Source: Rhodobacterales bacterium HKCCE2091 (GTDB lineage Bacteria; Pseudomonadota; Alphaproteobacteria; Rhodobacterales; Rhodobacteraceae). Taken from it: 64,000 nt of DNA. The notes beneath the pieces were generated by a model, which was given only the letters and a program-made list of their open reading frames with translations, was not told the DNA's origin and did no database searches. The DNA lies in assembly GCA_015689685.1 (NCBI GenBank), contig WVSL01000017.1, forward strand, positions 24,051 through 88,050, written 5' to 3'. This document shows, piece by piece, positions 29,403 to 37,680 of this stretch. The position numbers were made by a program, and so were the translations under genes. Numbering within the stretch: the stretch's first letter is position 1; each line of letters opens with the position of its first letter.

Positions 29403-30346
29403 GTCTTGATCCTCGGGTCGAGAAGCGACTGCGCCACGTCCACGACGATGTTGAACAGCACGTAGCAGGCGGCGACGATCACGACCCCGCCCTGCACCAG
29501 CAGGATGTCGCGGCGGAGGATGGCGTCGACGAGCATGCGGCCGATGCCGGGCCACTGGAACACGACCTCGATGTAGACCGCGCCCGAGAGGACGAAGCCG
29601 GCCTGGATGCCGAGGACGGGGATGATCGACACCATCGCGGCGCGGAGCGCGTGGCGCCAGATAACGCCGCGTTCATGGACCCCCTTGGCGCGCGCGGTGC
29701 GGATGAAATCCTGCCTGAGCACCTCAAGCATCGCCGACCGCGACAGGCGCGCGATGACGCCGGTGGCGACCACCGAGAGCGCGAAGGCGGGCATGGCGAG
29801 GTGGCGCAGGAGCGCCCAGAGATCGCGGTCGCCGTAGATCGGCCACATGCCGGAGGCGGGCAGCCAGCGGAGGTTCACGGCGAACACGAGGATCATCATC
29901 ATGCCGAGGAAAAACGACGGGATCGAGATGCCCAGAAGCACGACGAAGGTGATGCCCTTGTCTGCCCAACCGTATTGATTTGCCGCGGAAATCACGCCCG
30001 CGACGATGCCGAGGACCGAACACAGGACGAAGCTGGTTCCGGCCAGCACGAGGGTCGCGTTGAAGCGTTCCAGCACCTCGTCGAGCACCGGGCGGTTGAG
30101 CTGGAAGCTGCGCCCGAAATCGCCCTGGAGCATGTTGCCGAGCCAGATGAAGAACTGCTGCCATTCGGGCTTGTCGAGGCCGAGATCGGCGTTCAGGCGG
30201 GCCACGTTTTCCGGTGTCGCGTAGCTGCCGAGGATGGCGGTCGCGGGGTCGCCGGGGATCAGGGCCATGATCAGGAACACGATCACCGAGATGCCGAAGA
30301 GCACCGGGATCGCCGTGATCAGACGCTTGAGGATGTAGCCTGCCAT
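29399..30346 (-). CDS. Oligopeptide-type ABC importer, permease (DppB-like)
   Basis: 315 residues, six hydrophobic segments, typical DppB features: GDFGRSFQ after the first periplasmic loop and the RTARAKGVHERGVIWRHAL cytoplasmic loop that contacts the ATPase. A GAAGGAG site precedes the ATG. Its stop overlaps the start of the fusion gene. Upstream, the gap to the binding-protein gene holds a short tandem repeat and a strong hairpin. Confidence 0.93.
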   Translation of the reverse strand: MAGYILKRLITAIPVLFGISVIVFLIMALIPGDPATAILGSYATPENVARLNADLGLDKPEWQQFFIWLGNMLQGDFGRSFQLNRPVLDEVLERFNATLVLAGTSFVLCSVLGIVAGVISAANQYGWADKGITFVVLLGISIPSFFLGMMMILVFAVNLRWLPASGMWPIYGDRDLWALLRHLAMPAFALSVVATGVIARLSRSAMLEVLRQDFIRTARAKGVHERGVIWRHALRAAMVSIIPVLGIQAGFVLSGAVYIEVVFQWPGIGRMLVDAILRRDILLVQGGVVIVAACYVLFNIVVDVAQSLLDPRIKT

Positions 30347-30378
30347 TGTCGTCTCCTTCGTCCTGAAGGGCCGAATCC

Positions 30379-30432
30379 GGGTAGGTAGAATCCGGGTAGA
30401 ACAGGGGTAGAAAGCGGGTAGAAACCGGGTAG
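30379..30432 (-). repeat. Five-copy GGGTAG tandem repeat between binding-protein and permease genes
   Basis: GGGTAG starts at 30,379, 30,394, 30,405, 30,416 and 30,427, giving unit lengths of 15, 11, 11 and 11 bases; most copies continue as GGGTAGAA. On the transcribed (minus) strand the unit is a pyrimidine-rich TTCTACCC. The 11-base spacing is close to one helical turn. It lies in the untranslated gap of the operon. Confidence 0.75.
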
Positions 30433-30447
30433 ATCGTTTCGCCGGTC

Positions 30448-30479
30448 GCGCCGCGGCGGGATCTGCCCCGCCGCGGCGC
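30448..30479 (-). other. Strong hairpin just downstream of the binding-protein gene
   Basis: A perfect 13-bp stem (30,448-30,460 with 30,467-30,479, core GCGCCGCGGCGGG) with a six-base loop begins 12 bases after the binding-protein stop codon. No T-run follows in the transcription direction. The position matches the hairpin after rhaS and suggests differential mRNA stability within the operon. Confidence 0.7.
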
Positions 30480-30491
30480 CGGTCGTCCGGG

Positions 30492-32057
30492 TCAGTTCTT
30501 CACGACATCGCCGAGCAGGAGGAAGAACGACGGTTCGAGCTGGAAGTTCTCCACCCGGTTCGAGGTCACCGCGTTCTGGACCCAGTTCGCGACGAAGACC
30601 CAGGGCGCGTCGTCATGCACGATCTGCTGCATCTCGCGATAAAGCTCCGCGCGGCGGTCCTGGTCGGTGGCGGTGCGGGCCTCCTCGAGAAGCGCGTCGA
30701 CCTCGGGGTTGGAGTAGTAGCCCGAGTTGAAGCCGCCGGCATCGGGGAACGCCTCGGTCCGGAGCGCGAGGTAGGGCAGCGTGTCCGGGTCGTTGGTCAT
30801 CCACGCCATCTCGGCCATGTCGGCCTCGCCTTCCAGGCCCGGGTTCACCCGGCCGAGGAAGGTGTTCCACTCGTAGGTCTCGATCGCGACGTCGAAACCG
30901 ACAGCTTCGAGATCGGCCTGGATCGCGGTGCCCATCGCGACGGGATCGAGCATCCCCGATCCGCCCTCGGTGACGTAGAAGGTCACCGAGGGGCTCTCCA
31001 CCCCGGCCTCGGCCAGGAGTTCGCGGGCGCGGTCGGGGTCGTAGGGATAGGGCTCCAGCGCCTCGTTGTAGGCCCAGGCGAAGGCGGGGGGCGTCGGGCC
31101 GGCGGCGACCTCGGCGGTGCCTTCGAGCACGTCGTTGACCAGCGCCTCCTTGTTGATGGCGTAGTTCGCGGCCTGGCGGACGAGCGGGTTGGTGAACGGG
31201 CCTTCGCGCAGGTTCAGGATCAGGAACCAGACATGCGGGCCGGCCTGTTCGACGATGGTGAAGTCGTCACCCTGGAATTCCGACAGCGCCACCGGCGGCA
31301 CCTCGACCATCAGGTCGATCCCGCCGGACAGCATTTCCGCGACGCGGGTATTGGCGTCGGTGATCGGGCGGAACACCACGGCCTGGAGTGACGGCGCGCC
31401 GTCCCAGTAGTCGGGGTTGCCTTCGACCACCACGGCCTCGTTCGAGCGCCACTCGGCGAAGGTGAAGGGTCCGGTGCCCGACGGGTTGCGGCCGAATTCG
31501 CTGCCATGTTGCTCGACCGCGGCGGGCGAGACGATCAGGCCCGTGGGATAGGCGAGGTTCGACAGGAACGGCGCGTAGGGTTCGGACAGGGTGAACTGCA
31601 CGGTCAGGTCGTCCAGCGCCTCGACCGAGGCGACCGACGAGAAGAAGAACGACAGCGGGAACGGGCCGGTGTCGTAGTAGGGGTGATCCTCGTTCAGCAT
31701 CCGTTCGAAGTTGAACACCACCGCCTCTGCGTTGAACGGGCTGCCGTCATGGAAGCTGACGCCCTCGCGGAGCTGGAAGGTGTAGACCGTCCCGTCCTCT
31801 GAGATGTCCCAGCTTTCGGCCAGCGCCGGTTCGACATCGAGCGTGCCGGGGGCGTAGCGCACCAGCCCGTCGTAGATGTTCATCAGGATGCGGAAGTCGT
31901 TCACCGCGGTCACGGCATGGGGGTCGAGCGCCTGCGGTTCGGCCACCTGCCCGACCACGAGCACGCCCGGCGGCGTCTGCGCGACGGCGGGCGCGGCAAA
32001 TGCGAGGGCCGCGGCCCCGGCCAGGACCGCCCGGCGGGTCCAGTTGGGAAGTCTCAT
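30492..32057 (-). CDS. Oligopeptide-type ABC importer, periplasmic binding protein (family 5)
   Basis: 521 residues of the SBP_bac_5 family. The N-terminus has a twin-arginine-like signal (WTRRAVLAG followed by a hydrophobic stretch, cleavage near APAVAQ). The mature protein begins PPGVLVVGQVAEPQALDPH, the usual family opening. ATG 32,057 is chosen because AGGAGAG lies upstream; the frame extends 16 codons further. First gene of the importer operon and divergent from the DUF1028 gene across a region containing the palindrome TTATCATGATAA. Confidence 0.92.
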   Translation of the reverse strand: MRLPNWTRRAVLAGAAALAFAAPAVAQTPPGVLVVGQVAEPQALDPHAVTAVNDFRILMNIYDGLVRYAPGTLDVEPALAESWDISEDGTVYTFQLREGVSFHDGSPFNAEAVVFNFERMLNEDHPYYDTGPFPLSFFFSSVASVEALDDLTVQFTLSEPYAPFLSNLAYPTGLIVSPAAVEQHGSEFGRNPSGTGPFTFAEWRSNEAVVVEGNPDYWDGAPSLQAVVFRPITDANTRVAEMLSGGIDLMVEVPPVALSEFQGDDFTIVEQAGPHVWFLILNLREGPFTNPLVRQAANYAINKEALVNDVLEGTAEVAAGPTPPAFAWAYNEALEPYPYDPDRARELLAEAGVESPSVTFYVTEGGSGMLDPVAMGTAIQADLEAVGFDVAIETYEWNTFLGRVNPGLEGEADMAEMAWMTNDPDTLPYLALRTEAFPDAGGFNSGYYSNPEVDALLEEARTATDQDRRAELYREMQQIVHDDAPWVFVANWVQNAVTSNRVENFQLEPSFFLLLGDVVKN

Positions 32058-32111
32058 CTGGGTTCTCTCCTGTCGGGTGTAATTTTTCACTATAAATTCG
32101 ATCACGCCAAA

Positions 32112-32123
32112 TTATCATGATAA
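32112..32123. promoter_or_regulatory. Perfect 12-bp palindrome in a divergent promoter region
   Basis: TTATCATGATAA lies in an A+T-rich stretch between the importer binding-protein gene and the DUF1028 gene. A TATAAA sequence is nearby at about 32,091. It is a reasonable operator for a dimeric repressor such as the GntR/FCD protein encoded at 32,944-33,699; that assignment is inferred from proximity only. Confidence 0.4.
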
Positions 32124-32155
32124 AAGCAAGGTTCATGACGAGGGGTGCGCGGCCC

Positions 32156-32884
32156 GTGACGATTTCCATACTGGCACGTGATGAAAAAACGGGCGCACTG
32201 GGCGGTGCGGCGGCGACCGGAAGCCTGTGCGTCGGCGGTTGGGTCCTGCGGGGCGACCCCGAATCGGGCCTGTCGGCGAGCCAGGGCACCGCGCCCTCGA
32301 CTCTGTGGGGCACCGGCGTCCTGGAGCGGATGCGCGGCGGGATGAGCGCGGCCGACGCGGTCGCGGCGGTGACGGCGCCGGACGGCGGCCGGGCGCACCG
32401 GCAGTTGTCGGCGCTCGACCCCGCGGGCGGGACCGGGCATTTCACCGGCGCCGAAAGCGTGCCCGAGGCCGCCGCCGCGGTCGCGCCGGGCATCGTGTCC
32501 GTGGGCAACATGCTGAGCGACCCCGGCGTGCCGCAGGCCGCGATCGACGGGTTCGCGGCGGCCGCCGCCCTGCCCTTCGCGGAACGGCTGCTGGCGGCGC
32601 TGGACGCCGCCGCCGCGGTCGCGGGCGGCGATGCGCGCGGGCTGAAATCGGCGGCGCTGCTGGTGGTGTCACGGAGGGCGGCACCGCTGACCCTGCGGAT
32701 CGACTTTTCCGACCGGCCGCTGGCGGCGCTCGCCGATCTCTACCGCGCGAGCCAGGCGGAGCCCTATCGCGGCTGGTGCGACGTGGTGCCGGTGCTGGAC
32801 GACCCCTACCGCGCCCCGCCGTCCGAGGTCGTGCCGGACGTGCCGGAGCCGATCGTGACGACATCGCCGCGGGTGCCGAGGTAA
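32156..32884 (+). CDS. DUF1028 family protein (Ntn-hydrolase-like)
   Basis: About 242 residues. The N-terminus TISILARDEKTGALGGAAATGS matches the family start, so the GTG at 32,156 with AGGGGTG upstream is preferred over ATGs at 32,117 and 32,135. The central GIVSVGNML segment is also typical. DUF1028 proteins share the fold of N-terminal nucleophile hydrolases and often sit beside peptide importers or peptidases, as here. Hydrolysis of an imported peptide or gamma-glutamyl-type amide is plausible but untested. Confidence 0.8.
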   Translation: MTISILARDEKTGALGGAAATGSLCVGGWVLRGDPESGLSASQGTAPSTLWGTGVLERMRGGMSAADAVAAVTAPDGGRAHRQLSALDPAGGTGHFTGAESVPEAAAAVAPGIVSVGNMLSDPGVPQAAIDGFAAAAALPFAERLLAALDAAAAVAGGDARGLKSAALLVVSRRAAPLTLRIDFSDRPLAALADLYRASQAEPYRGWCDVVPVLDDPYRAPPSEVVPDVPEPIVTTSPRVPR

Positions 32885-32943
32885 GTTGACCGAGTTTTGC
32901 GCCGGGGATCCCGCCGAGTCCGGGCCGCGTGCGGCCGCACGCC

Positions 32944-33699
32944 CTACTCCGCCATGAAGCGGCGGGCAACGCGGGCTTCCTGCGCCTGCATCAGCCGCTC
33001 GGCGGTGTCCATGTGGGCGGCCATGATCGCGCGGGCGTCCGCCGCCCGGCCCTCGCGCAGCGCGGCGATCAGGTCGGTCTGGTAGGCGAGGCCGCGGGTG
33101 AAGAGTTCCCGGTTCGGCGGGTCGTAGAGCTGCCGGTAGACGGTGAGATCGGTCAGGATCCGCGCCATGAAGCTGACCACGAAGGCGAGCAACGCGTTCG
33201 ACGAGAAATTCGCCAGCCGCCGGTGGAACAGCAGCGAGGCGACGTGCTGGTCGCGTTCCTCCTCCGCGTCGCGGGCGGGTTCGGGATAGGTCGCGACGAT
33301 GGCCTCGAGCTGGCCGAGCTGTTCCCCGCTCAGCCGGCCGGCCAGGGTCGCGGCGATCTCGGGCTCCAGCAGGCGGCGGAGCTGGTAGATGTCCGAGATC
33401 GAGATCTCGTTGAAGTAGAAGTAGTTCGCCAGCAGCGCCTTGGCCCGGTCGGCGGTCACCTCGCCCACGAAGCAGCCGCCGCCGGGGCCGGTGCGGCTTT
33501 CGATCAGGCCCTGGGCCTCGAGGATGCGCATGGCCTCGCGGATGGTGCCCTTGGCCATGCCGAAGCGGGCCATCAGGTCGGCCTCGTTCGGCAGGCGGTC
33601 GCCCTTCCTGAGATTGTGTTCGACCACCCAGTCCTTGATCGCCTCGGCCACTTTCGCCGGGCGGGAACGTCTGGGTTCGATGGAGTCGCGTCGGGTCAA
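32944..33699 (-). CDS. GntR-family regulator, FadR/FCD subfamily
   Basis: About 251 residues. The winged helix (KGDRLPNEADLMARFGMAKGTIREAMRILEAQGLI) is followed by an all-helical FCD ligand domain with metal-site-like histidines in the second half. No ATG is available at the 5' end: TTG 33,699 is used, TTG 33,726 is an alternative only five bases after the ispD stop, so translation may be coupled to ispD. It may control the peptide importer and DUF1028 genes or an unlinked target. Confidence 0.85.
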   Translation of the reverse strand: MTRRDSIEPRRSRPAKVAEAIKDWVVEHNLRKGDRLPNEADLMARFGMAKGTIREAMRILEAQGLIESRTGPGGGCFVGEVTADRAKALLANYFYFNEISISDIYQLRRLLEPEIAATLAGRLSGEQLGQLEAIVATYPEPARDAEEERDQHVASLLFHRRLANFSSNALLAFVVSFMARILTDLTVYRQLYDPPNRELFTRGLAYQTDLIAALREGRAADARAIMAAHMDTAERLMQAQEARVARRFMAE

Positions 33700-33730
33700 T
33701 GGCCTGCGCCGTTCGGTCGGGGCCAATGTC

Positions 33731-34411
33731 TTAGCGCGGATGCGCCGCGATGTCAGCCCGCGCGCGGTCGAGGTCGGCGGCGGTGGTGATCTTGTAGTTG
33801 GAGTCCGCCCCCGGAACGAGCGCGACCGCGAGGCCGGCGGCGCGCGCGATCTCGGCATCGTCGGCGGCCCCTTCGCTGCCGGCGCGGTGGGCGGCGAGGA
33901 TGGCGTCGAAGCGGAACCCCTGCGGGGTCTGCGCCCGCCACAGCCCGTCGCGCGGGACCGGGCTGTCGGCGAGGTGGCCGTCGCCGCGCCAGAGCGCGTC
34001 GACCACCGGCAGCGCGGCGATGGCGCCGTCATGTGTCGCGAGCGCGGCCAGCACCGCGGCGATCACCGCCTGCGGCAGGAACGGGCGCGCGGCGTCGTGG
34101 ATGAGGACGGTGTCGGGCGGATCGCCCTTCGCCAGCGCCTCCAACCCTGCCCGGACCGAGGCCGCGCGCGTCGCGCCGCCCGGCACCGGCGGGCCGAGGC
34201 GCGGGTCGGACAGGCCGCGCGTCGCGGCGGCGTAGAGATCCGCGTCTTCGGGATGGATCACGGTGCGGACGGTGGTCACCGCCGCCGCGGACAGGACCGC
34301 CGACAGCGTGCGGCGGAGGACCGGCTGGCCGCCGAGGTCGAGATACTGCTTGGGCAGGTCGGCGCCCAGACGGGTGCCGCGCCCGGCCGCGACGACGAGC
34401 ACCGCGGTCAT
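33731..34411 (-). CDS. ispD: 2-C-methyl-D-erythritol 4-phosphate cytidylyltransferase
   Basis: 226 residues. The nucleotide-binding loop VVAAGRGTRLGADLPKQYL opens the protein, and HDAARPFLP and WRAQTPQGFR are the other family motifs. It makes CDP-methylerythritol in the non-mevalonate isoprenoid pathway. In several Rhodobacterales this domain is fused to IspF; here it stops right after the IspD domain and no ispF follows. The start at 34,411 overlaps the stop of a 20-codon leader ORF. Confidence 0.88.
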   Translation of the reverse strand: MTAVLVVAAGRGTRLGADLPKQYLDLGGQPVLRRTLSAVLSAAAVTTVRTVIHPEDADLYAAATRGLSDPRLGPPVPGGATRAASVRAGLEALAKGDPPDTVLIHDAARPFLPQAVIAAVLAALATHDGAIAALPVVDALWRGDGHLADSPVPRDGLWRAQTPQGFRFDAILAAHRAGSEGAADDAEIARAAGLAVALVPGADSNYKITTAADLDRARADIAAHPR

Positions 34412-34470
34412 CGCTCGGGAACCGCGCCGGATCGCGGGGCCGGTTTCTGGGGCTGGATGGCGGTGGTCAT
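34408..34470 (-). CDS. Possible 20-residue leader peptide coupled to ispD
   Basis: A short ORF (MTTAIQPQKPAPRSGAVPER) starts at ATG 34,470 behind GAAGGACC and ends in a TGA overlapping the ispD ATG (ATGA). It is in a different frame from ispD. The ispD start lacks its own strong ribosome-binding site, so coupled initiation is plausible. Only the arrangement supports it. Confidence 0.35.
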   Translation of the reverse strand: MTTAIQPQKPAPRSGAVPER

Positions 34471-34976
34471 GGCGTCGGTCCTTCGCTGGCCGGAATTGGT
34501 CGCCCCGCACCGGGCCGGTTGTCAACGCCCGCGTCCCCCCGAGTCGCCCCGCCCGAGGCCGGTTTCCACGCACGTCCGGTTCAGGGTTTGAACAAAAGCC
34601 CGGCGGCGCCCGCACAATAATTCGGCAACTAAAGAAAACCGGCGCGGGGCGGTTCGCCATGCTTTGCGGCGGCGCGGCAGTGGCGCAATCTGAACTCAGC
34701 CAGGTACCGGATCGTCTTGTGACTCTCCTCCCTTCCTTCGCACAAGGCGGTCCGGGCTGGCACGAAAGACTTGCTGGCGGCCCGTGACTATGTCTCTCTT
34801 CCACCGGCCGCGTGTCGCCAGCATTTTCCCCTGAAAACAACGGATTGTCTGCAGATCGGCCCGCCACGGCGGTGTTGCCGACGCACAATCCGTTACAAAT
34901 GTTTCGCAAACGTGGCTGGACCCGCGCAGGTGATTCGCGTTGTCATTTCGGTATTAACGAGTGAGGAGACAGGCAC
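34471..34976. promoter_or_regulatory. 500-base divergent intergenic region
   Basis: No credible ORF covers this stretch. It is less G+C-rich than its flanks and holds the promoters of the ispD side (minus) and of the small-protein/TfoX-like pair (plus). The only strong internal structure is the imperfect hairpin at 34,839-34,894. Exact promoter elements could not be assigned. Confidence 0.4.
34839..34894 (+). other. 56-base three-part stem-loop upstream of a small-protein gene
   Basis: The outer stem is perfect over 10 bp: AACGGATTGT (34,839-34,848) with ACAATCCGTT (34,885-34,894). Inside are TCGGC (34,856-34,860) with GCCGA (34,877-34,881), and CCGCC (34,861-34,865) with GGCGG (34,868-34,872), closing on a two-base AC apex that would need to open. 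It could be a structured leader, a small RNA or a protein-binding dyad. Confidence 0.5.
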
Positions 34977-35069
34977 ATGCCAGTGACCAAACCACAAGCG
35001 CCGAAGGGCGCGAAGGATGGCCAGCCCCGCCCGAAGCCGATCCGCTTCACCGACTGGGCCAGCATCTGA
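34977..35069 (+). CDS. Small protein of 30 residues upstream of a TfoX-like gene
   Basis: MPVTKPQAPKGAKDGQPRPK followed by PIRFTDWASI, starting at ATG 34,977 behind a good GGAGACAGG site. It is lysine- and proline-rich with a short aromatic tail. It ends 16 bases before the ATG of the TfoX_C-domain gene, so the two are probably cotranscribed. No family was recognised. The clear ribosome-binding site and spacing support translation. Confidence 0.5.
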   Translation: MPVTKPQAPKGAKDGQPRPKPIRFTDWASI

Positions 35070-35085
35070 TACGAGGGCGGGCATC

Positions 35086-35472
35086 ATGGCCCGCCAGAGC
35101 AGAAAGACGACAGACGCGCCCGAACCGGGCGCGACGGAAACAGGGGCCGGGAACGCCCCGGTGACGGCGATCCGACATGTCGGACCGGCGCAGGCGGTTT
35201 CGCTCGCGCGGGCCGGCATCCGAACCGCCGCCACCCTGCGCGAGATCGGCGCCCACGACCCCTACCGGCGCATGCTGAACACCGGCCTGCGGCCGCATTT
35301 CATCGGCTACTACGCGCTGGAGATGGCGTTGCAGGGCCGGCCGTGGAACGACTGCAAGGGCGCCGAAAAGGCGGAGTTGCGGACCCGCTTCGACGCGCTG
35401 GTCCGGGAGACGGCGGGCGCCGTCGAGATCGAGCGCGCGCTCGACGCGATCGGGGTCGGCCTGCGCCGCTGA
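35086..35472 (+). CDS. TfoX C-terminal domain protein
   Basis: 128 residues. After a variable polar start, residues about 25-110 match the TfoX_C helix-hairpin-helix-like domain (HVGPAQAVSLARAGIRTAATLREIGAHDPYRRML, then YALEMALQGRPWND). This domain occurs alone or in TfoX/Sxy competence regulators; the N-terminal TfoX part is absent here. It may bind DNA or protein; no specific role can be given. The ATG at 35,086 follows GAGGGCGGG. Confidence 0.8.
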   Translation: MARQSRKTTDAPEPGATETGAGNAPVTAIRHVGPAQAVSLARAGIRTAATLREIGAHDPYRRMLNTGLRPHFIGYYALEMALQGRPWNDCKGAEKAELRTRFDALVRETAGAVEIERALDAIGVGLRR

Positions 35473-35503
35473 CCGCGGGCCGGACGGGACCGCCCCGGCC
35501 CGA

Positions 35504-36808
35504 TCAGAAGAAGTCGAACCCGCCGCCACCGCCGAACTGGAAGCTGTCGGAACCGCCGAGGTCGAGACCGCCGTCGTCGTAGTCGAACCGGGTCTCTCCG
35601 CCGCCGAACCGGAACACGAACCCGTCCGAGGGCGCGGGGCTCGGCGCCGGCGCTGTCGGGGCCGGGGTCGGGCTCGGCGTGGGGCTCGGCGTCGGCGTCG
35701 GGCTCGGGCTGGCCGTGGGCGTCGGGGACAGGTTGAACCGGCTCCAGAATCCGCCGGAGCCGAAGCCGAAGCCCGATCCGCCATCATCGACCGGGGCGGG
35801 CGCGGGCGTCGGCGTGGGTGCGGGCGCAGGCGCGGGGGCCGGCGCGGGTGTGGGGGCCGGGGCGGGTGCGGGGGCCGGCTGCACGGCGTCGCGATCCTCG
35901 ACCACGTCGAGCTTCACGTTGCGGCTGCCGATCGTCACGCGGGTTTCGAACACGCCGTCGAGCGCGCCGCCCTCGAACGCGACGTTCCAGGTGCCCGCGG
36001 ACAGCGCGAGCGTGTAGCCGCCCGATGCCCAGGTCGAGGTCGCGAAGGTGCCGCTGTCGTTCCAGGCGGTGACCTTCACCGCGCCCTGCCCCTCGCCCAT
36101 GTCGTAGAAATTGTCGCCGTCGAGGTCGTCGATCACCACGCCGGTCAGATAGGTCTTGCCGGTGTCGCCGAATTCCTGGCTGACGAAGGTGGAGGCGGTG
36201 TAGTTGACGCCGTTGTAGACGTGGTCGCCGTAGTCGTAGCCGACGCCGATCTCGCTCCAGTTGCCGCTGAGAAGGTTGGCCTGGTGGCCGTCGGATTCCC
36301 ACAGCGCGTCGTGGTGGCCGGTGGCGCGGGCCTGCTTGTCGGTGATCGCGCGGGTGGAGCCGGACCAGCCGATGTTCTCGCCGACGAAGCGGTTGGGGTG
36401 CCCGGCGGCGATGGCGCGGTCGTCATGGGTCGCGCCGGAGGGATTGACGTGGGCGAAGAAGTTGCGCGCGTCCATGTCCTGCGAGTGGCGGTCGGCGGCG
36501 AGGCTGAGCGTCGGCACCACCGCGAGCGGCTCCACCGCCGCGGAGGACACGCCGGGCGCGAGGCCCTCGTTCTGGCGCGCGACCTCGGCCAGCGGGTTCA
36601 TCCGGGCGCGGTTCACCAGTTCGGTTATGAGCTGTTCCTCGGGCGTCAGGCCCGACCATCCGAGTGCGTAGGCCGATGCCGGCAGTTCGGGCGCGCTGCT
36701 GGAGCCGCCGGAGGTGCTGGACGTGGTGCCGCCCCCGCTGCTTGTCCCCGTGCTTCCCCCCGTGGGGGTCGGTGTCAGCGGGATGACGAAACGCGACCAG
36801 AATGACAT
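35504..36808 (-). CDS. CAP (SCP/PR-1) domain protein with Pro-Ala/Pro-Thr linkers and duplicated FWSRF motif
   Basis: 434 residues. A Ser/Thr/Gly-rich start precedes a CAP domain at about 55-215, with H108, H120, E144, E171 and H175 in typical positions ([16 protein letters not shown]). A beta-rich region (about 220-305) is followed by PA-repeats and TP/SP-repeats. FWSRF occurs at residues 3-7 and again at 354-358, each followed by a TPTP-like segment. The C-terminus is Gly/Phe/Asp-rich and ends FDFF, resembling type I secretion tails. There is no N-terminal signal peptide. Probably exported by a C-terminal signal; function unknown. Confidence 0.82.
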   Translation of the reverse strand: MSFWSRFVIPLTPTPTGGSTGTSSGGGTTSSTSGGSSSAPELPASAYALGWSGLTPEEQLITELVNRARMNPLAEVARQNEGLAPGVSSAAVEPLAVVPTLSLAADRHSQDMDARNFFAHVNPSGATHDDRAIAAGHPNRFVGENIGWSGSTRAITDKQARATGHHDALWESDGHQANLLSGNWSEIGVGYDYGDHVYNGVNYTASTFVSQEFGDTGKTYLTGVVIDDLDGDNFYDMGEGQGAVKVTAWNDSGTFATSTWASGGYTLALSAGTWNVAFEGGALDGVFETRVTIGSRNVKLDVVEDRDAVQPAPAPAPAPTPAPAPAPAPAPTPTPAPAPVDDGGSGFGFGSGGFWSRFNLSPTPTASPSPTPTPSPTPSPTPAPTAPAPSPAPSDGFVFRFGGGETRFDYDDGGLDLGGSDSFQFGGGGGFDFF

Positions 36809-36990
36809 GACGATGCTCCCCTAGGCCGCCGGCGGCGAAAGCGCAGCACTGGCTAGCGGGAATCTGGTCAACCGGGAAAGGGGCGATTCTGGGGCCGGAA
36901 CGGGGCGCGGGCGCGCCGCGCGGAACCTTGCCGAGGTATTGGCCGGGGGCGGGCGGCGTGCCGCTCATCGCCCCCGGTCCGGGACGCGTG

Positions 36991-37413
36991 TCAGCCGACG
37001 AGTTCAATGCCGGCGAAGAAGAACGCGATTTCCTGCGCCGCGGTTTCGGGCGCGTCGGAGCCGTGGACGGAGTTCTCACCGACGCTTTCGGCGAATTCCG
37101 CGCGGATGGTGCCCGGCGCGGCGTCGGCGGGGTTGGTCGCGCCCATGACTTCGCGGTTCTTCGCGATGGCGCCCTCGCCTTCCAGCACCTGCACGACGAC
37201 GGGGCCGGAGGCCATGAACTCGGTCAGCTCGCCGAAGAACGGGCGGTCCTTGTGGACGGCGTAGAACTCGCCGGCCTGGGCCGGGGTGAGCTGGATGCGC
37301 TTCTGCGCGACGATGCGCAGGCCCGCGTCCTCGAACTTGGCGTTGATCTTGCCGGTCAGGTTGCGGGCGGTGGCGTCGGGCTTGATGATCGACAGGGTGC
37401 GTTCGGTGGCCAT
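36991..37413 (-). CDS. ndk: Nucleoside diphosphate kinase
   Basis: 140 residues, normal length. It transfers the gamma phosphate between nucleoside triphosphates and diphosphates. The active-site histidine lies in NSVHGSDA (about residue 117), preceded by the conserved [11 protein letters not shown]. The start [11 protein letters not shown] is typical. A single gene with its own upstream region, 182 bases from the start of the CAP protein gene. Confidence 0.96.
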   Translation of the reverse strand: MATERTLSIIKPDATARNLTGKINAKFEDAGLRIVAQKRIQLTPAQAGEFYAVHKDRPFFGELTEFMASGPVVVQVLEGEGAIAKNREVMGATNPADAAPGTIRAEFAESVGENSVHGSDAPETAAQEIAFFFAGIELVG

Positions 37414-37680
37414 GCTTGGTCCTCGGTCCGTCAGGGGTGGCGATTTCGCGTGGCCCCTAGCATGGGGGTTTGCCGATGGGAAGGCGTGGGGCTTTACAGG
37501 ATGCCGCGGGGTCCCTATCTGGGGCGCCGGGTCGGCAGTTCACCCAGGCGTCGCCGGGGATTTCCCCAGGCTGAACCTGCCATGAAGACGATCACGAGCT
37601 TGCCGGACCTCTCCGACGCGCCCGTGGGACAAGGGCGACCCTCCCCCGAAGCCGGGCGCGCGACCGGAAAGGATACCGTC

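Noticed and set aside
30361..30480. CRISPR array in the GGGTAG repeat region
   Set aside because: Units are only 11-15 bases with no spacers of CRISPR size and no cas genes nearby.
36928..37680. An upstream extension of the DUF2087 gene to 36,928
   Set aside because: It runs antisense through ndk; the ATG at 37,681 has a strong ribosome-binding site and begins the plausible protein.
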